Assembly: GCF_002261225.1 (NCBI RefSeq)
Contig: NZ_NEVM01000005.1
Coordinates: 1,674,001 to 1,738,000 of the forward strand
DNA length: 64,000 nt
DNA from: Bordetella genomosp. 10
GTDB taxonomy: Bacteria; Pseudomonadota; Gammaproteobacteria; Burkholderiales; Burkholderiaceae_B
Direction of reading: 5' to 3'
How positions within the stretch are numbered: the stretch's first letter is position 1; every line of letters starts with the position of its first letter. Below, one piece after another: positions 59,487 through 64,000 of the stretch. Under the pieces are notes generated by a model that was not told the DNA's origin, ran no database searches, and saw only the letters and a program-made list of their open reading frames with translations. The translations under genes were made by a program, and so were the position numbers.

Positions 59487-60847
59487 GATGCGCGCTCCAC
59501 CCGAGACACGGACCCGTTTCCAGGCAGGGAAAGGCGGCGAAGCGGACCGACGATGAAGATATAGCTGAGGGCTCCGACGAGCGCATGCGCGCCCACGAAG
59601 TACATGACGCCGGTGAAGGAATGGGTGATGCCGAGGATATAGCCGATGGTGATCGGCGCGACGATGCCCGCGAGGTTGCCGGCCACGCCGAACAGGCCCG
59701 TCGCGAAGCCGACGATTTCCTGCGGCGACGTGTCCACCACCACCGCCAGCCCGACCTGTGCGAGTCCTTTCCCGAACAAAGCCAGGGACATCAGCCCGAC
59801 GATGACGTACGTCGAATCGGTGAAGTTGCAAAGCACCAGCAGGCTCGCCAGCAGCATCCCGGTGACGAAGGGAATCTTGCGAGCCAGGGTGACGCCGCCG
59901 CCGCGCTTGACGACCGCGTCGGATATCGCCCCGCCCAGCACGCTACCGATGAAGCCGCTTATGGCCGGCGCGGTGGCGGCGAAACCGACATGCAGGATGT
60001 CCATTCCGCGCCCCTTGACCAGATAGATCGGGAACCAGGTCAGGAAGAAATACTGCAAGGCGGTAATACAGTACTGGCCAATATAGATTCCGGCCATCAT
60101 CCGGTTGCCTAGCAGCAGCTTCAGCGAACCGGCAGGCGCGGGCGCCTTGCTGGTCTTGTTGGCCTCGATGTCGATCATCGCGCCGTTTTGACGGATATAG
60201 GCGAGTTCTTCGGGAGTCACCTTGGAATGCTTGTCCGGCGGCTGCATGACCTTCACCCAGATCCCCGCCAGCACCATGCCCAGCCCACCCATGACCCAGA
60301 ATACCCAATGCCAGCTCAGTTCATGGCTGAGCAAGCCCATGATGGGCACGAACAGGACCACCGCTACGTACTGCGCGGAACTGAAGATCGACGTGGCAAG
60401 GCCACGTTCGCGCAGCGGGAACCAGGCGGAAATAATGTAGTTGTTCGCCGGGTAGATAGGCGCTTCGACCAAGCCGACCAGGAAGCGCAACGCGAACAAC
60501 AGGAAGATGGCCACGGCCGGCTGGAACCAGCCCACGTAACCTTGCAGGAATGTGAAAAACGACCACAGGAACAAGGTGGTCGCGTAGACCTTTATCGAAT
60601 TGAACCGGTCGAGTATCCAGCCTCCTGGCAATTGACCGATGACATAGGCCCATGCAAACGCCGAGAAGACATAACCCATCGCCACGCTGCCGAGCCCCAG
60701 CTCCGTGGACATGGGCGCGCCAGCAATGGACAGATTGGCGCGATCGGCGAGATTGACCGCCGTGACCAGCAGAACCAAGGCCAATACGTAGTAGCGGATG
60801 TGCTGATGGCGCGCGCGCACAGCGCTAAGAACCACCCATGTGGACAT
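59483..60847 (-). CDS. MFS acid-sugar transporter (GudP/anion:cation symporter family)
   Basis: A 454-residue transporter with twelve helices. The family signature NLADRANLSIAGAPMSTELGL follows helix one. YVIGQLPGGWILDRFNSIKVY is the loop 2-3 motif, and EAPIYPANNYIISAWFPLRERGLA is typical of the glucarate/galactarate/tartrate symporters. It imports an organic acid with protons. It is the third gene of the operon, downstream of the dehydratase gene with a 125-bp gap. Confidence 0.87.
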   Translation of the reverse strand: MSTWVVLSAVRARHQHIRYYVLALVLLVTAVNLADRANLSIAGAPMSTELGLGSVAMGYVFSAFAWAYVIGQLPGGWILDRFNSIKVYATTLFLWSFFTFLQGYVGWFQPAVAIFLLFALRFLVGLVEAPIYPANNYIISAWFPLRERGLATSIFSSAQYVAVVLFVPIMGLLSHELSWHWVFWVMGGLGMVLAGIWVKVMQPPDKHSKVTPEELAYIRQNGAMIDIEANKTSKAPAPAGSLKLLLGNRMMAGIYIGQYCITALQYFFLTWFPIYLVKGRGMDILHVGFAATAPAISGFIGSVLGGAISDAVVKRGGGVTLARKIPFVTGMLLASLLVLCNFTDSTYVIVGLMSLALFGKGLAQVGLAVVVDTSPQEIVGFATGLFGVAGNLAGIVAPITIGYILGITHSFTGVMYFVGAHALVGALSYIFIVGPLRRLSLPGNGSVSRVERAS

Positions 60848-60972
60848 TTGAGTCTCCTGTTCCCTGGTGGGTCCGGCCTCGCCCTCGATTGGGCGACGCC
60901 GGCGACCTGCCATGTTGCGGCCACGTGTTGGTGGCTCTATGTGGGTACTGCGAACGAATGACGGGACTGGCG

Positions 60973-62157
60973 TCAGCGTTTGCCCAACTCGTAGACGTGA
61001 TGCTGCCTCGCATTCTTCTTTATGAAATCCCAGTCGTAGCTCACGCCCAGCCCCGGACCGGACGGAACCGGAACCGTACCGTTGCGGTCGATGCAGTCGA
61101 TCTGGTCCGTATAGCCGCAGGTATAGACGGGCGGGGTGACATTGGGACAATCCGGCCCGACCAGCGCGACCTCGTAGTAATTGGAGTTGCGCACCGCGCC
61201 CATAACGTGACGGTGCGCGGGACCGACGGCATGGATCTCCACGTCCAACCCGAAACCTTCCGCCAGGCGAGCGGTCTTGATGGCCCCCGTGATTCCCATG
61301 TCGTATTCCGGGTCGACGCGCACGAAATCCGTCCCGCCGGCCATGATGAAGTCGGCCTTCGGCTCCAGGCTGCGGACATGCTCACCGATAAGCAAGGGCG
61401 TCTTCAACATCTCGCGCAGTTTCTTGTGAGAGAACGCCGACAGGCCCGTGTCGCGATAGGGGTCCTCGAACCAGAAATAGTTCGCCTCGTCGCAAGCCTT
61501 GCCCACGTAAAGCGCATCGGCGAAGGTCTTCAGGTCGCAGGCGCCGTCATACATGAGATCCATCTTGTCGCCGACCGCCTTGCGGGCGGCCAGAATGGCG
61601 GCGGCTTCACCATACTTGTCGCCGTCGAACCATCCGTGGATCTTGTAGCCTCGATAGCCCATTTCCTGGCACTGGATGGCGAACTCGCCATACTTCTCGG
61701 GACTGTCCAGGCCACCGGCATGGTCGCCGTGGAAGGTGCTGGCGTAAGCCTTGAGGCGCGTACGATATCCTCCCAGGAGCCGCTGGATGGACGCATTCAG
61801 CCGCTTCCCCTCCAGGTCCCATAACGCGATGTCGAGTGGGCCATAGCCCATGTGGTCGAAGTGGTGCAGCAGGCGCTTGCAGTCGTCGTAGATGTCCTCG
61901 CGCATGGCGGGATCGCGGCCGAGAACGTTATTGGCGAGCATCATGCTCTGGGCCAAGGCCGGGCGCGTGCCGCCCCACTGGGTAACGTATTCGCCCCGGG
62001 AGCCATCGTCGGCCTCGATGATGACGGCGTATTTGGCCATCTGCATCGTGGCGCCCTTGCGATAGGCGACGTGGTTGTGGGTGTGCTCGGTGGCGGCGGC
62101 AAGATTCTTGACGTCGTAGGTGAAGTCGATGATTTCGATGCGCGATATCTTGGTCAT
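60973..62157 (-). CDS. Enolase-superfamily acid-sugar dehydratase
   Basis: A 394-residue mandelate racemase/muconate-lactonizing-type protein. The capping N-terminal domain is followed by a barrel with K172-x-H174 in place of the usual KxK. The metal ligands are D204 (MYDGA), E231 (FEDPY) and E259 (GEHV), and H309 lies in EIHAVGPAH. Such proteins abstract the alpha-proton of a sugar acid and eliminate water to a 2-keto-3-deoxy acid. The substrate is not assignable by reading. The operon's DHDPS-like enzyme would act next. Confidence 0.85.
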   Translation of the reverse strand: MTKISRIEIIDFTYDVKNLAAATEHTHNHVAYRKGATMQMAKYAVIIEADDGSRGEYVTQWGGTRPALAQSMMLANNVLGRDPAMREDIYDDCKRLLHHFDHMGYGPLDIALWDLEGKRLNASIQRLLGGYRTRLKAYASTFHGDHAGGLDSPEKYGEFAIQCQEMGYRGYKIHGWFDGDKYGEAAAILAARKAVGDKMDLMYDGACDLKTFADALYVGKACDEANYFWFEDPYRDTGLSAFSHKKLREMLKTPLLIGEHVRSLEPKADFIMAGGTDFVRVDPEYDMGITGAIKTARLAEGFGLDVEIHAVGPAHRHVMGAVRNSNYYEVALVGPDCPNVTPPVYTCGYTDQIDCIDRNGTVPVPSGPGLGVSYDWDFIKKNARQHHVYELGKR

Positions 62158-62210
62158 GAAGTCGGATCCAGAGTCGGTAACGGATGAGGCGTGGCACGCG
62201 GGCCCACGGA

Positions 62211-63116
62211 TCAGGCGCGCTCGGCGACGGCGCGCTGCACACGCGTCACGAGCAGGTCGATTTCCTTCAGGTCGTCGGCGGTCAGCGCCGGCCCGGGCTT
62301 GCGCATCGCCGCATGGCGGATCGCGCCGCGGCGGCGCAGTATCTCCTTGCGCACGGCGACACCCCACTGGCTCTGGTTCTCATAGCTCAGCAGGGGCAGG
62401 TAGCAATCGAATACGTCGTGCGCGGCCTGGACTTGCCCTTCACGATGCAGCCGATATACGGTCGACAGCATTTCGGGATGGGAGAATCCGGCCATCGGGC
62501 CGTCGATACCGCGCCCGAGCTCCAGGGGCAGGAACATCGCGTTGTTGCCGGTCAGGATGGCGATCCTGCGGTCCTGCTGGGCGCGCAAGCGCGTGATCTT
62601 CGTGATGCTGGGGATGTCCTCTTCCTTCAGGACCTGGATTTGCGGATGGCGGCGGACCAGTTCGAGGATGAAGGGCACCGACATCCACGTCCCGGTGGAG
62701 AAGGGAAAATCCTGGAGCACGGTGGGCACATTGCCGATTTCGTCGAACACCCGCGCGAAATAGCCGAACAGCTCCTCCTCCGTGCGCGAGCCCGATGGCG
62801 GCGCGATCATGACCCCCGACGCGCCGGCATCCATGACCTTGCCGGTAAGTTCCCGTAGCTGGGCAATGCTGGGATTGCTTACGCCCACGATGACGGGTTT
62901 GCCTTGTGCGCGGGCAATGAAGCGGCGAGCCACGCCCAGGGCCTCATCGGCCGTCAGCTTCGCCGCTTCGCCAGCGACGCCCAGCACCGTGAAGCCATCC
63001 GCGCCATGCCGAAGGTAGAAATCGACCAAGGTGTCGATGCTGGCGTGGTCCACCCCGCCGTCTCCGTCGAAGGGAGTCTGGGTGACGATGTACACCCCTC
63101 TTGCTTGATGAAGCAT
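62211..63116 (-). CDS. DHDPS/NAL-family lyase, first gene of the acid-sugar operon
   Basis: A 301-residue TIM-barrel protein. It has GVAGE (46-50), the Schiff-base Lys164 in QVLKEEDIPS and GNNAMFLPLELGRG near the end. The catalytic Tyr of the family (LYNVPSRTG) is replaced by LQDFPFSTG (134-142). Relatives include keto-deoxy acid aldolases and 5-keto-4-deoxyglucarate dehydratase. The ATG at 63116 starts the fold. The frame continues upstream through the operators and is unlikely to be translated. The dehydratase gene follows after 53 bp. Confidence 0.85.
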   Translation of the reverse strand: MLHQARGVYIVTQTPFDGDGGVDHASIDTLVDFYLRHGADGFTVLGVAGEAAKLTADEALGVARRFIARAQGKPVIVGVSNPSIAQLRELTGKVMDAGASGVMIAPPSGSRTEEELFGYFARVFDEIGNVPTVLQDFPFSTGTWMSVPFILELVRRHPQIQVLKEEDIPSITKITRLRAQQDRRIAILTGNNAMFLPLELGRGIDGPMAGFSHPEMLSTVYRLHREGQVQAAHDVFDCYLPLLSYENQSQWGVAVRKEILRRRGAIRHAAMRKPGPALTADDLKEIDLLVTRVQRAVAERA

Positions 63117-63165
63117 GAAGCTTGTCTCCTGTGTTGCGAGGCCGAAGGCAGGCGTCGGCCCAAAA

Positions 63166-63206
63166 ATGATATCGATGTCATTTTGAGTTGATGATATCGA
63201 TGTCAT
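63166..63206. promoter_or_regulatory. Twin 16-bp operators upstream of the acid-sugar operon
   Basis: ATGATATCGATGTCAT occurs identically at 63166-63181 and 63191-63206, 25 bp centre to centre. Each copy is a near-palindrome with a central CG, the layout of LacI-family operators (compare the E. coli GntR site ATGTTA-N4-TAACAT). They lie 50-90 bp before the operon's first ATG. Confidence 0.7.
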
Positions 63207-63255
63207 CCATTATTAGCAAGTACCTTGAGGGTTAGGCGGAAGAGCTGTCGTACGC

Positions 63256-63286
63256 TTGACCCGGCCCCTGGGGCCGGCCCCATGCT
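63256..63286 (+). promoter_or_regulatory. MerR-type promoter with palindrome in a 19-bp spacer
   Basis: TTGACC (63256-63261) and CATGCT (63281-63286) are separated by 19 bp. The palindrome CCGGCCCC-T-GGGGCCGG (63261-63277) sits in the spacer. This over-long spacer with a dyad is the layout of MerR-regulated promoters. The -10 box is weak against consensus. Confidence 0.55.
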
Positions 63287-63321
63287 GGCTGCACCTGGGT
63301 AATCTCAAGGACGGTGGACTT

Positions 63322-64000
63322 ATGTGTTCTTCCAATTCATGCGTGAACGCTTCGGAAGCGGCCAGGCGGCTGGGCGTATCGGCCAAGGCCTTGCGGCTAT
63401 ACGAGCAGCAGGGCTTGATCCGTCCCGGCCGCTCGGCGGCGGGATATCGGGTGTACGGGCCTGGCGACATGGTCCGCGCCGCCGAGGTCGTGGCGCTGCG
63501 CGCGCTGGGACTCAGCCTGGCTCAGGTTGCGCGGGTGCTGGACGGCGATCCTGAAAGCCTGAAAGCGGCTTTGTCCGCCCACGAAACGGCGCTCGACCAT
63601 GGAATCCATGCGCTCGTCGGTAAACTGGACAAGCTACGAGGCATCCAGGCCGACCTTGCTCGCGGGCAGATGCCATCCGATGGCGCCTTGACGGGATTGC
63701 TCGACCGATCGGCGGACATCGGAGCGGCCTTCGCGCTCCCCTGGCCCTGGGGCGGCGAATGGTTCGAAGTTCGCGATGTTCGTCCTTTGAACTACATCAT
63801 CGGTTCGCTGGGCAGCGGCAAGACCCGGCTGGCCCGCCGTCTCGCGCAGGCGCTGCCCAATGCAGCCTTCGTGGGCCTGGACCGGCTCGACCACGGATGC
63901 GCCGGGGCGACGCGTTTGCTGGAAACCGATCCTGCGCTGAGGTCGCGCGTCGACCGGGCGCGGCAATGGCTCGTCGACGAGGGCGCCACGGCATCCCTGG
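63322..64000 (+). CDS. MerR-family regulator fused to a P-loop ATPase domain, cut by window edge
   Basis: The frame is open from ATG 63322 to the right edge, giving 226 residues. Residues 9-33 are the MerR helix-turn-helix (NASEAARRLGVSAKALRLYEQQG) and the wing region RSAAGYRVYGPGDM follows. A coiled-coil-like dimer helix spans about 85-120. The protein then continues into a P-loop at 161-168 (GSLGSGKT), followed by LARRLAQALPNAAFVGLDRL. N-terminal MCSSNSC has two cysteines. The full C-terminus is not visible. The upstream MerR-type promoter suggests autoregulation. Confidence 0.8.
   Translation, partial: MCSSNSCVNASEAARRLGVSAKALRLYEQQGLIRPGRSAAGYRVYGPGDMVRAAEVVALRALGLSLAQVARVLDGDPESLKAALSAHETALDHGIHALVGKLDKLRGIQADLARGQMPSDGALTGLLDRSADIGAAFALPWPWGGEWFEVRDVRPLNYIIGSLGSGKTRLARRLAQALPNAAFVGLDRLDHGCAGATRLLETDPALRSRVDRARQWLVDEGATASL

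Noticed and set aside
63117..63206. Upstream extension of the DHDPS-family gene through the twin operators
   Set aside because: The extra residues (MTSISSTQND...) are just a translation of the repeated operator sequence and precede the normal start of the fold at 63116.
1..64000. tRNA, rRNA, IS elements, prophage genes, CRISPR arrays
   Set aside because: I looked on both strands and found no cloverleaf with CCA-type ends, no transposase or integrase frames, no terminal inverted repeats flanking genes and no regular repeat-spacer series.

Overview
The window is high-GC chromosomal DNA from a betaproteobacterium of the order Burkholderiales, most likely family Alcaligenaceae (Bordetella/Achromobacter type). 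This rests on the base composition, at least five TctC/Bug-type periplasmic binding proteins, a CioAB-type cytochrome bd oxidase with a DUF2474 partner, an otn/ltn tetronate operon of the Cupriavidus type, and many paired regulator/transporter modules. There are no tRNAs, rRNAs, insertion sequences, phage genes or CRISPR arrays. Both ends of the window cut genes: a cysS paralog on the left and a MerR/P-loop fusion gene on the right.

Region 1 (1-19.4 kb) is a continuous metal-homeostasis block. A Zur-type palindrome at 3716-3733 lies between two divergent units. Leftward run zur and a zinc-scarcity operon: a frameshifted COG0523 metallochaperone, folE2, a second COG0523 gene with a large internal deletion, and a second cysteinyl-tRNA synthetase. 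Rightward run a small membrane protein and znuCBA. Then come mntR and mntH with an MntR-type box between them, a Fur-box-preceded siderophore receptor with its DUF3325/DUF3649/PepSY companions, feoAB with a Cys-rich small protein, and a copper set (PCuAC chaperone, TonB-dependent copper receptor, DUF2946 protein).

Region 2 (19.4-28.3 kb, all minus strand) holds the cioAB quinol oxidase, an MFS exporter, two tandem LysR paralogs, two short-chain dehydrogenases (one with a Tat leader) and an exported carboxymuconolactone-decarboxylase-like protein. Region 3 (28.6-35.2 kb, plus strand) has a COG4705 membrane protein, an OmpR-type two-component system and a three-subunit FAD/cytochrome c sugar or alcohol dehydrogenase.

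Region 4 (35.3-42.1 kb) is a GntR-controlled four-carbon acid-sugar pathway, ltnD-otnK-otnC-otnI, flanked by two Bug binding proteins. The same 13-bp operator core lies upstream of both arms. Region 5 (42.2-49.0 kb) holds a zinc-ribbon metallopeptidase and an FNR-box-controlled TMAO-reductase operon. The cytochrome of that operon looks like a chimera: an alcohol-dehydrogenase-type diheme part joined to the TorC/TorY C-terminal domain.

Region 6 (49.0-55.2 kb) contains a Bug/LysR/DUF3604 module and a divergent isochorismatase/GlxA-type regulator pair. Region 7 (55.3-63.2 kb) is a LacI regulator and a six-gene minus-strand operon (DHDPS-like, enolase-superfamily dehydratase, MFS, Bug, Ldh-family dehydrogenase, Bug). 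Two identical 16-bp near-palindromes precede it. It is probably an acid-sugar catabolic unit of unknown substrate. The right edge carries a MerR-type promoter and a regulator fused to an ATPase domain.
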